DNA of 64,000 bases from Sphingomonas montanisoli (lineage in GTDB: Bacteria > Pseudomonadota > Alphaproteobacteria > Sphingomonadales > Sphingomonadaceae), in the NCBI RefSeq assembly GCF_008274695.1, contig NZ_VTOU01000001.1, forward strand, positions 558,001-622,000, written 5' to 3'. The position numbers and the translations under genes were made by a program. A model generated the notes under the pieces. The model saw only the letters and a program-made list of their open reading frames with translations, ran no database searches and had not been told where the DNA came from. Numbering within the stretch: position 1 is the stretch's first letter; each line of letters starts with the position of its first letter. This document shows, in pieces, positions 1-9,621 of the stretch.

Positions 1-2
1 CG

Positions 3-674
3 GCGATCGACCCGCTGCTCGTCCTGCTGATCAATGACGATTTCGCCTTGCTGTTCTGGCTGCTGATCCCCGCCGTAATCGCGCGGCCGTGGGCGGGTTT
101 GCGCGAGCGCGCTAAGGCGCGGCTACTGATCCTGGCGGCGATGGCGGTGGCGGCGTTTTTCGTCGTCGGCGCGCTGGTGCACGAACTGGTCCTCAACCCG
201 CGCTATTTCGTCCTGGCGGCAGTGACCGCGACGATCGTGGTGGCGCTATGGCTGGTGAAGTTGCGGCCGGTGCTGCGCGCGGTGTTGCTTATGGTGCTGG
301 TGGCCACCAATTTCGCGGCCCTGTCGCTCGCCAATCGTCATCCGCATTGGGCGAGCGAGATGCTGGTTATAACTGCGCAAGCGAACCCGAAGCGGACCAT
401 CTTCACCGACAAGGCGACCTATGATCGCGCAGCCCTTCCGCTTCGCTTCGCAGGCGTCCGCAACGTGAAGATCGGCGCACCTGCAGCGGGTTCGCTCTAC
501 GTCTGCGGACCGTGCGACGGTGCGCCAGGCGAGGCCGCCACGCCGATCGCGCCACCATCGACCGTAATCGGGGCGTTATTCCGCGCGATCGGACTGGAAG
601 GCGCGCTGCCCGGTGGCGCACGGAAGCGGCTGTCGGCGCCGGGCGATGCGGCCGAGGTACGGACGATCCGCTAG
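3..674 (+). CDS. C-terminal part of a polytopic membrane protein (partial at left edge)
   Basis: The frame is open to the left edge, so only the last ~223 residues are seen. They contain at least three hydrophobic stretches: the segment at the edge, one around LLILAAMAVAAFFVVGAL, and a pair separated by a short basic loop. A soluble ~110-residue tail follows. The pattern of membrane helices, then a periplasmic tail mentioning nucleotide-sugar-free, non-enzymatic sequence, resembles the end of GT39/ArnT-like glycosyltransferases, but no diagnostic motif is present here. The stop codon shares the tetranucleotide ctag (671-674) with the stop of the convergent neighbour. Confidence 0.6.
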   Translation, partial: AIDPLLVLLINDDFALLFWLLIPAVIARPWAGLRERAKARLLILAAMAVAAFFVVGALVHELVLNPRYFVLAAVTATIVVALWLVKLRPVLRAVLLMVLVATNFAALSLANRHPHWASEMLVITAQANPKRTIFTDKATYDRAALPLRFAGVRNVKIGAPAAGSLYVCGPCDGAPGEAATPIAPPSTVIGALFRAIGLEGALPGGARKRLSAPGDAAEVRTIR

Positions 675-3600
675 GACTGCGCCGCCGTCGGCGGGTTGTT
701 CGTCGCCTGAAGGTAGAGGAACCAGCCGCTGCCGGCATCCTCACCCTTCCTGAGTTCCGCAGCGATCTTCTCGCGACGCCAGCCGGCGGTGGTCGCCATC
801 GCGCGGTCGATATCATCGCCGGACTGGCGCAGCAGATAGCGCAACGTCGCGGGAGCGGCGATCAACTGGTCCATCGCCTGCCCGTCGCGCGAAGCTTCGC
901 GCCCTTCGTGCGTGAAGACATCCCAGCGTTCGCTCGCGCCGAAGGCCGCCTGCATCGCGGCATAGTCCTGCGGCAGTTGCGCGACATCGCCGCCAGCCGC
1001 CATGATCATCTCGCGCGTCCACAAAGGCGTCAGATAGGGCGTGGCGTCGGCGTGCAGGATGTGCGGGGCGCCGTTGATCCGCCCGACCACGCGGCGGCGA
1101 TGCGCGGCGATCAGCCAGTCGATCACCGTGCGCACCTTGGGTCCGCACGCCCGCAGCGCATCGTTGAAGCCCATCTTCTCCGCCGCACCCAATGCCGTCA
1201 GCCAGTAGCCGAGCTGGAAATCGAGCTGGATCAGCCGATCGCCATTATCCGCCGTGACCGGCCCGAAAAGCGCGGCGGCGGCATAGATCGCCTTCAGCCC
1301 GTCGAACCGTCCGTCGATCAGGATGTTTGTAGGCGGATGCGCGAATCCGGGGGTTGTTGCGTAATGTTCGTCATGGAAACGCTCGAAATCGGCGGCGACA
1401 AAGGCCAGAATTTCCGAGCGGCTGTAGAGACGGGTCGAACTGGCGCTCCCCGTCTTCCACGCGAGCGCCGCGTGCATGAAGGCCCAGGCGCCGTCGCGCG
1501 ACGACCATTGGCCGATCGTCAGAATATCGTTGCTGTAGAGCCGGTTCTGATCCCAGAAACGCGTGCCGAGAAAGGCGAATTCGGGGGTGCGGAACAACAG
1601 GCTTCCCCAGCCGGGGAACTGGTGCGCGTGCGACTTGTCGATCTGCGAGCCGCCGAAATAAGGCGCATCCGGCGCATCGCCCGCATATGGGACCGCGACG
1701 CGCAACGGACTGGTCCCCGTCTGCCAATCGCTCAGGCGGCCGCCCTGCGCATACCAGGCCTGCGACGCGGGAAGGCCCATATTGCCCTGCCCGTAATAGT
1801 GATTGCGCAGGGTGACGGTGCGGTTCGGATTGCCCTTGAACACTGGCACGTTGCGCCCGCGTTCGAAGGCGTGGACCGGATCGCTGGCATAGCCGGTCAG
1901 ATAATCGAGCGCGATCGCGCGCCATGGCCGCCCGTCATGCGCGCGGGTGGCGGCCGGGTCGCTGGCATAGCGGGCGACCGGTTCGGCGATGATCTGCCGA
2001 TCGTCGCGGGTGCCGCCCGGTCCCGTCGTCGGGGAACGGCCCTGCACGTTGAACGGGGTATAGCGCAGCCAGACGGCGGCATTGGCGGCGAGCGAATTGG
2101 ATGAATAAAGCGAGGCGCGATAGGGATCGCGGGTGCGCCCGCCTTCGCTCTGCATCGACGGATAGTCGCTCGGCTCCCAGCTCATCACCCGACAATTGGC
2201 GAAGCCGTTCGCCTGTCCGTCATTGCCCGATCCGCCCGCGAAGATGCGCAGATCGAAGCCGTTGACCGAAAAGTCGCAATGGCTGCCGAAGGGGACCGAC
2301 TGATCGTAGAGCGGCACCATCGCGCGCACATCGCCCTGCGCATGCGCCGGCGGATCGGCCGAGCGCCAGATGATCCCCGCCCGCACCGTGCCGTGCGGAT
2401 ACCAACGGTGCGTCTTGTCCGTCTTCGCGCAGCCGCGCCCGTCGAACGGCCCTTCGAACATGCGCGGGATATCGGTGCCGTTGAGCGGGCCACCATCGGG
2501 CCGCGCGATCGTCGCGATCGTCCGCCCTTCCGCATCCTGCACCAGCCATGTGTGCGGGATCATATAGCTATGCTTGCCGGTGGGATCGCCGAACGGATTG
2601 GCCGGCATGGTCGCGGCATCCCAATCGTAACCGAACTGGAATTGGACATAGTCGCCGCAGCGTATCGCCTCGCACCGATAATCGATGCCCGCGATATTGG
2701 GGACCGGACCCCGCGGCAGGCATTCGATCCACGGCGCCTGCCGTGCGCCAAGCAAAGCATCTTCGAACTGGCAATTCTGCGCGGCGATCCGCGTCATCAC
2801 CAGTTCGTTCGGGTGCGGCGCCCCCTGCCCCGACGACCAGTCGACCAGCACAGCCTTATAGGCCTGCCCGGCTGGCACCACGAGCGGGCCAATCGTGACG
2901 TCGATCGTCGTCACCTGCCCGTCGAGCCCGGCAAAGCCGATCGTGCGCGGCGGTTGCGGCGCGGTCACCCGCCGCGCATCGACCGCGAGCGCCGCGAGGT
3001 CGGCATCGGACAGGAGAAAGCCGGGTGCGACCGCGCGATAGTCCGGATCGGCAACCTTGTGGTCGAAGCTGATCCCGATCCGCCGCACCCGAATGGCGGC
3101 GCTGTCGCGCGTATTGCCGAGCGAGGCGTTGGTCTCGATCTCCACCTCGGGCGGGAGGTGCGGCTTGATATTGGTCGCGAAGGGGCCGCCGGCCGGCTTG
3201 CCGTCGATGAAGAAGGCGAGCGTGCCGCCCGGCGTACCGACGATGTCGGTCCATTCGACTTCGAGCAATTGCTCGGTCGTGCCGTTGCGGCCGATGGTGC
3301 TGGAAAAGTTGTTCGAGCCGCCCTTACCCTCGATGTTGCAGGACAGCCGGCCGCGCTCTCCGCTCGCATAGAGCGAGAAGCGGCCCTTGCCCCAGGCGAA
3401 GATGTCGAGGAGCGGCGGCCCCGCATCGAGCGGCACGACGCCCGCGAACGACAGTCGCATCCGCAACGGCGTGCCGCGAGCGGCGGGATCGTCGTCGAAA
3501 GAGAGGCCGAGCGGCGCGGTTTGAAGGAACGCCTCGCGCCGCAGGGTCATCAGCCCGCCCGTGATCGGGCCGGTGCCGTTCCGCACGCCCAGCGGGATCG

Positions 3601-3799
3601 GTGCGGTAAAGGCATCACCCTCGCTTGCGAAGCGACCGCCATCCCCATCGAAACGCCACGTCGCGGCGCGGCGCTGGACCCGGTCGACCCGTCCGACGCG
3701 GACGAGGTTCAGGCCATCGGGCACCGAAAGACGGAACGGACCCTCGCTGCGCGGCTGGAGGCCGAGAGAGATGATGCTGCCGGGATCGCCGTAGATCAT
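671..3799 (-). CDS. Large uncharacterised protein with LamG-like and helical regions
   Basis: About 1042 residues, with no recognised family. Residues ~90-240 are beta-rich and look like a concanavalin/LamG-type module, with phrases such as LLDIFAWGKGRFSLYASG and GTLAFFIDGKPAGGP. The last ~350 residues are rich in Trp, Tyr and His and helical, which resembles the toroid of polysaccharide lyases or glycosidases; this is only a resemblance. No signal peptide is visible. An ATG at 3799 is preferred because GAGGAGG lies ~11 nt upstream; a GTG at 3820 is also in frame and abuts the palindromic repeat at 3822. It could be a carbohydrate-active or phage-derived protein. Confidence 0.75.
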   Translation of the reverse strand: MIYGDPGSIISLGLQPRSEGPFRLSVPDGLNLVRVGRVDRVQRRAATWRFDGDGGRFASEGDAFTAPIPLGVRNGTGPITGGLMTLRREAFLQTAPLGLSFDDDPAARGTPLRMRLSFAGVVPLDAGPPLLDIFAWGKGRFSLYASGERGRLSCNIEGKGGSNNFSSTIGRNGTTEQLLEVEWTDIVGTPGGTLAFFIDGKPAGGPFATNIKPHLPPEVEIETNASLGNTRDSAAIRVRRIGISFDHKVADPDYRAVAPGFLLSDADLAALAVDARRVTAPQPPRTIGFAGLDGQVTTIDVTIGPLVVPAGQAYKAVLVDWSSGQGAPHPNELVMTRIAAQNCQFEDALLGARQAPWIECLPRGPVPNIAGIDYRCEAIRCGDYVQFQFGYDWDAATMPANPFGDPTGKHSYMIPHTWLVQDAEGRTIATIARPDGGPLNGTDIPRMFEGPFDGRGCAKTDKTHRWYPHGTVRAGIIWRSADPPAHAQGDVRAMVPLYDQSVPFGSHCDFSVNGFDLRIFAGGSGNDGQANGFANCRVMSWEPSDYPSMQSEGGRTRDPYRASLYSSNSLAANAAVWLRYTPFNVQGRSPTTGPGGTRDDRQIIAEPVARYASDPAATRAHDGRPWRAIALDYLTGYASDPVHAFERGRNVPVFKGNPNRTVTLRNHYYGQGNMGLPASQAWYAQGGRLSDWQTGTSPLRVAVPYAGDAPDAPYFGGSQIDKSHAHQFPGWGSLLFRTPEFAFLGTRFWDQNRLYSNDILTIGQWSSRDGAWAFMHAALAWKTGSASSTRLYSRSEILAFVAADFERFHDEHYATTPGFAHPPTNILIDGRFDGLKAIYAAAALFGPVTADNGDRLIQLDFQLGYWLTALGAAEKMGFNDALRACGPKVRTVIDWLIAAHRRRVVGRINGAPHILHADATPYLTPLWTREMIMAAGGDVAQLPQDYAAMQAAFGASERWDVFTHEGREASRDGQAMDQLIAAPATLRYLLRQSGDDIDRAMATTAGWRREKIAAELRKGEDAGSGWFLYLQATNNPPTAAQS

Positions 3800-3821
3800 C
3801 GCCGCTACATCCTCCTCCACT

Positions 3822-3902
3822 CGTCATTGCGAGCGTAGCGAAGCAATCCAATCCGCCGTTCGGAATGGACTGCTTCGTCGCCTCCGGCTCCTCGCAATGA
3901 CG
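3822..3902. repeat. REP-like palindromic repeat, copy A
   Basis: The ~81-bp element begins with CGTCATTGCGAG and ends with the exact complement CTCGCAATGACG. The interior contains a degenerate second palindrome (AAGCAATCC...GGACTGCTT). Two more copies lie at 30528-30610 and 56020-56102; this one is in the opposite orientation to both. It sits between the divergently placed start of the large uncharacterised gene and the 3' end of gatB. Confidence 0.9.
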
Positions 3903-3926
3903 AGGACAGAGGCGACAGCATGCGCT

Positions 3927-5426
3927 TCAGCCCAGCGCCTTCTTGAGCAGATCGTTGACGACGCCCGGATTGGCCTTGCCGCCCATCGCCTTCATCGTCT
4001 GGCCGACGAAGAAACCGAACAGTTTGTCCTTGCCGCCGCGATAATCGGCGACCTTGTCCTCGTTCGCGGCCATGACCTCGGCGATCACCGCTTCGATCGC
4101 GCCGGTGTCGCTGGTCTGCTTCAGGCCCTTCTCCTCGACGATCTTCGCGGGATCATCGCCGGTTTCGAGCATGATTTCGAACACCTGCTTGGAAAGCGAA
4201 CCCGACAGTGTCCCATCGGCGATCAGCGCGATCAGTTCGGCACCCTGCGCGACCGAGATCGGGCTGTCCTCGATCGACTTGCCGACGCGGTTGAGGCCGC
4301 CGAACAGATCGGACACCAGCCAGTTGGACGCGGCCTTGGCGACATCGGCCTCCGACTTGCCCTGCTTCGCCGCGGCTTCACGCAGCAATGCTTCGAACCA
4401 GCGGGTGTTGGCGACGTCGGCGGTGATGACTTCGGTATTCCCCGCAGACACCCCCAACACCTCACGATAGCGCGCGATCTTGGCGTCGGGCAATTCGGGC
4501 AGGCTCGCCGCGCACTCGGCCAGGAATTCGTCGCTCAGTTCAAGCGGCAGCAGGTCCGGATCGGGAAAGTAGCGATAATCATGCGCATCTTCCTTCGACC
4601 GCATCGACCGCGTCTCGTTGCGATTGGGATCGTACAGGCGGGTTTCCTGGACGATGGTGCCGCCATCCTCGATCACGTCGATCTGGCGACGCGCCTCACC
4701 CTCGATCACCGCCATCACGAAGCGAACCGAGTTGACGTTCTTCGTCTCGGTGCGGGTGCCGAAGGGATCGCCCTTCTTGCGCACCGACACGTTGACGTCG
4801 GCACGCATGGAGCCTTCCTCCATATTGCCGTCGCACGAGCCGACATAGCGCAAGATCGCGCGCAACTTGCGCAGATAGGCGCCCGCCTCGGCCGGCGACG
4901 ACATGTCGGGACGCGACACGATTTCCATCAGCGCGACGCCCGAGCGGTTGAGATCGACATAGGAGCTGGTCGGGTGCTGATCGTGCATCAGCTTGCCCGC
5001 ATCCTGCTCGATATGGATGCGCTCGACGCCGACGGTCTTGATGCCGCCCTCGTCCGTCTCGATGTCGATCGCGCCCTCACCCACGATCGGGTGATAGAGC
5101 TGGCTGATCTGATAGCCCTGCGGCAGATCGGCGTAGAAGTAGTTCTTGCGATCGAAACGCGACCATTTGTTGATCTGCGCCTTGATCGCCATGCCGGTGC
5201 GCACCGCCTGCCGCACGCATTCCTCGTTCAGCACCGGCAGCATGCCGGGCATCGCCGCATCGACCAGGCTGACCTGCGTGTTCGGCTCCGCCCCGAACGC
5301 GGTCGCCGCGCCCGAGAACAGCTTCGCGTTGGAGACGATCTGGGCATGCACTTCGAGCCCGATCACCACTTCCCAAGGGCCGGTCGCCCCTTCGATCGTA
5401 TAGGTGGAGGTGTATGCGTCAGCCAT
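3927..5426 (-). CDS. gatB: Asp-tRNA(Asn)/Glu-tRNA(Gln) amidotransferase subunit B
   Basis: The 499-residue protein matches GatB throughout: [10 protein letters not shown] near the N-terminus, the DxxxPG segment ([12 protein letters not shown]), [16 protein letters not shown], and the C-terminal YqeY/GatB tail ending in [13 protein letters not shown]. GatB is the kinase/tRNA-binding subunit of GatCAB, which converts mischarged Glu-tRNA(Gln) or Asp-tRNA(Asn). The ATG at 5426 gives MADAYTSTY; the frame extends 16 residues further upstream. The start overlaps the end of the VapC-like gene by 8 nt, so translation is probably coupled. gatA lies upstream on the same strand, beyond the toxin-antitoxin pair. 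Confidence 0.97.
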   Translation of the reverse strand: MADAYTSTYTIEGATGPWEVVIGLEVHAQIVSNAKLFSGAATAFGAEPNTQVSLVDAAMPGMLPVLNEECVRQAVRTGMAIKAQINKWSRFDRKNYFYADLPQGYQISQLYHPIVGEGAIDIETDEGGIKTVGVERIHIEQDAGKLMHDQHPTSSYVDLNRSGVALMEIVSRPDMSSPAEAGAYLRKLRAILRYVGSCDGNMEEGSMRADVNVSVRKKGDPFGTRTETKNVNSVRFVMAVIEGEARRQIDVIEDGGTIVQETRLYDPNRNETRSMRSKEDAHDYRYFPDPDLLPLELSDEFLAECAASLPELPDAKIARYREVLGVSAGNTEVITADVANTRWFEALLREAAAKQGKSEADVAKAASNWLVSDLFGGLNRVGKSIEDSPISVAQGAELIALIADGTLSGSLSKQVFEIMLETGDDPAKIVEEKGLKQTSDTGAIEAVIAEVMAANEDKVADYRGGKDKLFGFFVGQTMKAMGGKANPGVVNDLLKKALG

Positions 5427-5832
5427 GTTCGGTCTCGGGAGTGATGAGGGTGAGTTCGGGGAAATAGGATGCAATGCGCCGTTTGTCTCGTGTCACGAGT
5501 GCGGCATTCAGCGCAACGGCGTGCGCGGCGATCAGGAAGTCCGCGATCATAGTCGTGCGATCCCCGCCGCGCTTACGATATTCGCCGAAAGCGGCGCCCG
5601 CACGCAATGCGGCCTTGCTGTCGATCGCTGCCACGTTGAAACCCAGCGTCTTCAAGCTCTGCTCCAGTTGCTCACGCCGTTCGACCGACGCGGCCAGCTC
5701 AGCCAGCACGACATGGTTGATCGTCGCGGCATCCTGCGAGCGAGCCTCGATATATTGTTCGCGCGACCATTCGCTCCATGCGCCGTCCCCTTCGAAAATA
5801 TCGATGAGAACATTGGTATCGAACATGATCAT
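5419..5832 (-). CDS. PIN-domain ribonuclease toxin (VapC family)
   Basis: The 137-residue PIN domain begins [16 protein letters not shown] and carries the expected acidic residues: Asp in FDTN, Glu in [12 protein letters not shown], and Asp in [12 protein letters not shown], followed by ALVTRDKR. VapC toxins are Mg-dependent RNases, many of which cut tRNA or rRNA; the target here is unknown. The ATG overlaps the antitoxin stop in an ATGA junction, and the 3' end runs into the gatB start. A second in-frame ATG lies two codons later. The unusual point is its location inside the gatCAB operon. Confidence 0.9.
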   Translation of the reverse strand: MIMFDTNVLIDIFEGDGAWSEWSREQYIEARSQDAATINHVVLAELAASVERREQLEQSLKTLGFNVAAIDSKAALRAGAAFGEYRKRGGDRTTMIADFLIAAHAVALNAALVTRDKRRIASYFPELTLITPETEHG

Positions 5833-6101
5833 GGGAGCGGGTCATCGCCCCTGAGATCGCGCATGATATCCTCGATCGGGCGGCCGGTACGGTGGCGCCC
5901 ACGAATGGCTTCCAGTGCTGCGAGCCCCTCGGCCACGCGGCGCTCGGCTGCGCTGCGCTCACGCCCTTTGCGGATGACCGCCTCACCCGCGGCGTTCCAA
6001 TCGAACTCGACCGGTTCGCCGGGCCTGAGCCCAAGCGCATCGCGCACATCCTTGGGGATTGTGACCTGCCCCTTTATCGTGAGGTTGCTCTGCTTGCTCA
6101 T
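5829..6101 (-). CDS. AbrB/SpoVT-type antitoxin (VapB/MazE-like)
   Basis: The 90-residue protein has a swapped-hairpin AbrB DNA-binding domain in residues 1-50 (LTIKGQVTIPKDVRDALGLRPGEPVEF), followed by a charged, likely disordered tail of the kind that neutralises a PIN toxin. The gene starts 37 nt after the gatA stop. An inverted repeat in that gap (6109-6131) is a candidate self-operator. It is cotranscribed with the toxin through a 4-nt overlap. Confidence 0.9.
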   Translation of the reverse strand: MSKQSNLTIKGQVTIPKDVRDALGLRPGEPVEFDWNAAGEAVIRKGRERSAAERRVAEGLAALEAIRGRHRTGRPIEDIMRDLRGDDPLP

Positions 6102-6108
6102 GAGGAAA

Positions 6109-6131
6109 GTATTACCACTTATCGGTAATAC
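6109..6131. promoter_or_regulatory. Inverted repeat upstream of the antitoxin, candidate TA operator
   Basis: GTATTACC (6109-6116) and GGTAATAC (6124-6131) form a perfect 8-bp inverted repeat around a 7-nt spacer, 8 nt upstream of the antitoxin ATG. AbrB-type antitoxins usually bind such short palindromes to repress their own operon. The repeat lies between gatA and the antitoxin gene, so binding could affect transcription into gatB. Confidence 0.6.
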
Positions 6132-6137
6132 CGTCCA

Positions 6138-7628
6138 TCACCACCACTTCCCCGGACGGGCCGTAAAGCCGGCGCGCTGTTCGATCGCGAGGCTGGCGTT
6201 GAGGACGCCCTGTTCGTCGAACGGCTTGCCGATGATCTGGAGGCCCAACGGCAGCCCCTGCGGATCGAGGCCGCCCGGCACCGACATGGCCGGCAAGCCA
6301 GCGAGGCTCGACGGCACCGTGAAGACGTCGTTCAGGTACATCGCCAGCGGATCGGCCGATTTCTCGCCCAGCGCGAAGGCGGCCGAGGGGGCGGTGGGCG
6401 TCAGGAGGACGTCGCACTTTTCCCAGGCTTGTTCGAAATCGCGCGCGATCAGCGCGCGGACTTTCTGCGCCTTGGTGTAATAAGCGTCGTAGAAGCCCGC
6501 CGAGAGGACATAGGTGCCGATCATGATACGACGCTTCACCTCGGCGCCGAAGCCGGCGGCGCGGGTGGCGGCGTACATGTCCTGCAGGTTGGCCCCATCG
6601 GGCAGATCGCGCAGGCCGTAGCGGACGCCGTCATAGCGCGCGAGGTTCGACGAAGCCTCGGCCGGCGCGATGATATAATAGGTCGGCAGCGCGTACTTGG
6701 TATGCGGCAGCGAGACTTCGACGATCTCGGCCCCCGCATCCTTCATCCACGCGATGCCCTGCTGCCAGAGCGCCTCGATGTCGGCGGGCATGCCGTCGAC
6801 GCGATATTCCTTGGGGATGCCGACCTTCTTGCCCTTGAGATCGGCGGAAAGGCCCGCTTCCCACCGGGGCACCGAGACATCGACCGAAGTCGAATCCTTG
6901 GCATCATAACCCGACATCGCTTCGAGCATGATCGCGCAGTCGCGCACGTCGCGCGCCATCGCGCCCGCCTGATCGAGCGAAGAGGCGAAGGCGACCGTGC
7001 CCCAGCGCGAGCACCGGCCATAGGTCGGCTTGATGCCCGAAATGCCGGTGAAGGCCGCCGGCTGGCGGATCGAACCGCCCGTGTCGGTGCCCGTCGCGCC
7101 CGGTGCGATCCGCGCCGCGACCACCGCCGACGAACCGCCCGACGAACCGCCAGGGGCGAGCGGCGCATTGCCGCCATCGTTGCGTCGCCAGGGCGAGATC
7201 ACGTTGCCGAAGGCGCTCGTCTCGTTCGACGAACCCATCGCGAACTGATCGAGGTTGAGCTTGCCGAGCATGCCCGCGCCCGCACCGAACAGCTTGGCGG
7301 TGACGGTCGATTCATAGGTCGGCACGAAGCCGCCCAGCATCCCGCTGGCTGCCGTGGTCTGATAGCCTTCGGTGCAGAACAGATCCTTGATGCCCAGCGG
7401 CACACCCGCGAGCGCGCCGAGTTCGGCCCCGTCCGCGCGCGCCTTGTCGGCGGCGTCGGCGGCCGCGACCGCATGATCGGGCGTCTTGACGATGAAGGCG
7501 TTGAGCGCGTCGGCGCCTGCGACCGCCGCGTTGAAGGCATCGGCCACTTCACGCGCGGAGAAAGTACCGGCGCGAAAGCCGTCGCGGATCCCGGCGATGC
7601 CGAGGTCGGTGATATGTGTAGCGGTCAC
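6138..7628 (-). CDS. gatA: Asp-tRNA(Asn)/Glu-tRNA(Gln) amidotransferase subunit A
   Basis: The 496-residue amidase-signature protein carries the Ser-cisSer-Lys triad in expected contexts: [13 protein letters not shown] for the Lys, GGSSGGSSA for the cis-Ser loop, and [14 protein letters not shown] for the nucleophile loop. GatA hydrolyses glutamine to supply ammonia to GatB. Its ATG overlaps the stop of gatC, and the next gene downstream is the antitoxin rather than gatB. Confidence 0.97.
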   Translation of the reverse strand: MTATHITDLGIAGIRDGFRAGTFSAREVADAFNAAVAGADALNAFIVKTPDHAVAAADAADKARADGAELGALAGVPLGIKDLFCTEGYQTTAASGMLGGFVPTYESTVTAKLFGAGAGMLGKLNLDQFAMGSSNETSAFGNVISPWRRNDGGNAPLAPGGSSGGSSAVVAARIAPGATGTDTGGSIRQPAAFTGISGIKPTYGRCSRWGTVAFASSLDQAGAMARDVRDCAIMLEAMSGYDAKDSTSVDVSVPRWEAGLSADLKGKKVGIPKEYRVDGMPADIEALWQQGIAWMKDAGAEIVEVSLPHTKYALPTYYIIAPAEASSNLARYDGVRYGLRDLPDGANLQDMYAATRAAGFGAEVKRRIMIGTYVLSAGFYDAYYTKAQKVRALIARDFEQAWEKCDVLLTPTAPSAAFALGEKSADPLAMYLNDVFTVPSSLAGLPAMSVPGGLDPQGLPLGLQIIGKPFDEQGVLNASLAIEQRAGFTARPGKWW

Positions 7629-7915
7629 TATTCAATTACCTTCGGCACGGCGAAGAAGCCATGTTCGGCCTGTGGCGCATTGGCCAGAACCTTGTCGCGG
7701 ACGTTGCCGTCGGTGACGACATCGGCGCGCAGGCGCTGGTGGCCGGGGATCACCGACGCCATCGGCTCGATGCCGGCGGTGTCGACCTCACCCAGCTGCT
7801 CGATCCAGCCGATGATATTGTTGAGTTCGGGCACCATCGCCTCGACATCGCCTTCGGTCATGGCGATGCGGGCAAGGCTCGCGATCTTGCGGACGGTTGC
7901 TGCATCTACGGACAT
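7628..7915 (-). CDS. gatC: Asp-tRNA(Asn)/Glu-tRNA(Gln) amidotransferase subunit C
   Basis: The 95-residue protein has the GatC pattern: an N-terminal helix with [16 protein letters not shown], then [17 protein letters not shown] and a short tail. It is the belt-like subunit that clamps GatA to GatB. It is the first gene of the gatC-gatA-vapB-vapC-gatB series, so the promoter should lie in the ~100 bp between it and the divergent DUF3089 gene at 8017. Confidence 0.95.
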   Translation of the reverse strand: MSVDAATVRKIASLARIAMTEGDVEAMVPELNNIIGWIEQLGEVDTAGIEPMASVIPGHQRLRADVVTDGNVRDKVLANAPQAEHGFFAVPKVIE

Positions 7916-8016
7916 GATCGGCGGCTAGCATCGGCGCGGCGGCGCTTCAAGCGCGCTCTGGCCGTGAAGGCCCGGTAAAGCTAGAGCGGGGCGCAATTCG
8001 CCTGTCGGAGATCCCC

Positions 8017-9132
8017 TTGCTCGCCCGCCCCTTCCTCTACGTCATCGCCGGCATCATCACGCTGGTCCTCGCTTTCGGGATCGCGTGGAGCCTGTTTCAG
8101 GAGCCGATGATGCGGATGGCCTTCGTGCCCGGTTCGCCATTCGAGGCGCCGGCGGCATCCACCGCGCCCGATTATACGAAGCCCGAAGCGTGGATCGCGC
8201 GGCCCGACCTGAAGGACGATCCGTCGCGCTGGCTGCCCAAGGGCGCGCAACTGCCGAAGGATCGGCCGGTCGCGGTGTTCTACGTTCCGCCGACGACCTA
8301 TTATGGCAGGGCCCATTGGAACGCGCCGCTCGATGATGCGGATTCGCGCAAGCTTCTGACTCTGTTCACGCAGAGCGAGGCCAGCGCGTTCAACAATGTG
8401 GGTGAGGTGTGGGCGCCGCGATACCGCCTCGCTACCCTGGGCGCCTTCCTGACCGACAAGCCCGATGCGCAGAAGGCGTTCGACCTTGCTTATGGCGACG
8501 TGGTCCGCGCGTTCGACGCCTTTCTGGCGCAGATCCCCGCCGATCGTCCCATCCTGCTCGCGGCGCACAGCCAGGGCAGCGTTCATCTGATGCGGCTGAT
8601 GCACGCGAAGATGGCGGACAAGCCGATCGCGAAGCGGATCGTCGCGGCCTATCTGGTCGGCTGGCCGATTTCGGTCGAAGCGGACGTCCCCGCACTCGGC
8701 CTTCCCGCCTGCGCGAAGCCGGGCGAGGCGAACTGCCTGATCACCTGGCAGAGCTATGCCGAACCTGCGGACCAGCACCAGATCCGCGCGATCTTCGAAA
8801 GCGCGAAGGGCTATACCGGCCAGCCGCGCAAGGGGACGCAAATGCTGTGCGTCAATCCGCTGACGGGCACGCAGGGCACCGCACCCGCTTTGCCCGCCGC
8901 CAATCGCGGCTCGCTGATCCCCGACAAGGCGGTCACGAGCTTCACCTTCGCGAATATGGGGGTCGGCGCGCGTTGCGATGCCAATGGCGCGCTGCTGATC
9001 GGGGCGCCGCCCGAAGGCTATGGCAGCTACATCATGCCCGGTAACAACTATCACGTGTTCGATTACGCCTTGTTCTGGGCCAATATCCGGGCCGATGCGG
9101 CGGCGCGGACCACGACGTTCCTCGCGCGATGA
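8017..9132 (+). CDS. DUF3089-family alpha/beta hydrolase, membrane-anchored
   Basis: The 371-residue protein has one N-terminal membrane helix (residues ~5-25), then a soluble domain with [21 protein letters not shown] and the nucleophile elbow LLAAHSQGS (AxSxG-like), as in DUF3089 proteins. It is probably a periplasmic esterase or lipase of unknown substrate. The start is a TTG with GGAG shortly upstream. The stop overlaps the ruvX start in an ATGA junction, so the two are cotranscribed. Confidence 0.85.
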   Translation: MLARPFLYVIAGIITLVLAFGIAWSLFQEPMMRMAFVPGSPFEAPAASTAPDYTKPEAWIARPDLKDDPSRWLPKGAQLPKDRPVAVFYVPPTTYYGRAHWNAPLDDADSRKLLTLFTQSEASAFNNVGEVWAPRYRLATLGAFLTDKPDAQKAFDLAYGDVVRAFDAFLAQIPADRPILLAAHSQGSVHLMRLMHAKMADKPIAKRIVAAYLVGWPISVEADVPALGLPACAKPGEANCLITWQSYAEPADQHQIRAIFESAKGYTGQPRKGTQMLCVNPLTGTQGTAPALPAANRGSLIPDKAVTSFTFANMGVGARCDANGALLIGAPPEGYGSYIMPGNNYHVFDYALFWANIRADAAARTTTFLAR

Positions 9133-9584
9133 TCCTGTCCTCCAACCTGGATTTCCGGCAGAGCCTGCCCGATCGCGGACGGCTCGTGGGTCTCGACGTC
9201 GGCACCAAGACGATCGGGATCGCTTTGTGCGACGCCGGCTGGACAATCGCGAGCCCGGCGGAGACGATCCTGCGCACCAAGTTCAGCGTCGACGCGGCGA
9301 AGCTGCGCGCGATCGTCGCGGCGCAATCGGTGAAGGGGATCGTCGTCGGCCTGCCCCTCAATCTCGACGGCACAGACAGCACGCGCACGCAATCGGTGCG
9401 CCAATTCGCGCGCAACATCGATGCGCTCGGTCTGCCGATCCTGCTGTGGGATGAGCGCTGGTCGACCGCCGCCGTCACCCGCACCCTCCTGGAAGCCGAT
9501 GCCAGCCGCGCGCGCCGCGCCGAACTGGTCGACAAGCTTGCGGCGGCCTACATTCTGCAGGGCGCAATCGATTCACTGATCTGA
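9129..9584 (+). CDS. ruvX: YqgF-type Holliday junction resolvase / pre-16S rRNA nuclease
   Basis: The 151-residue RNase H-fold protein shows [15 protein letters not shown] with the first catalytic Asp, then [11 protein letters not shown] and [12 protein letters not shown], then a final helical Asp region ([12 protein letters not shown]). YqgF matures the 5' end of 16S rRNA and has been described as a Holliday junction resolvase-like enzyme. It overlaps the DUF3089 gene by 4 nt. Confidence 0.93.
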   Translation: MILSSNLDFRQSLPDRGRLVGLDVGTKTIGIALCDAGWTIASPAETILRTKFSVDAAKLRAIVAAQSVKGIVVGLPLNLDGTDSTRTQSVRQFARNIDALGLPILLWDERWSTAAVTRTLLEADASRARRAELVDKLAAAYILQGAIDSLI

Positions 9585-9621
9585 ATTAGGAACCCGCGCG
9601 GTTCTTCCGGGTTTCCAAGAG

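Noticed and set aside
512-2104. Long plus-strand open frame opposite the large uncharacterised gene
   Set aside because: It is the high-GC antisense shadow of the minus-strand gene. The translation is Arg-rich and low in complexity, with no ribosome binding site or motif.
3897-5444. 515-codon plus-strand open frame opposite gatB
   Set aside because: It is an antisense shadow of gatB, with an Arg/Asp/His-rich composition and no recognisable family.
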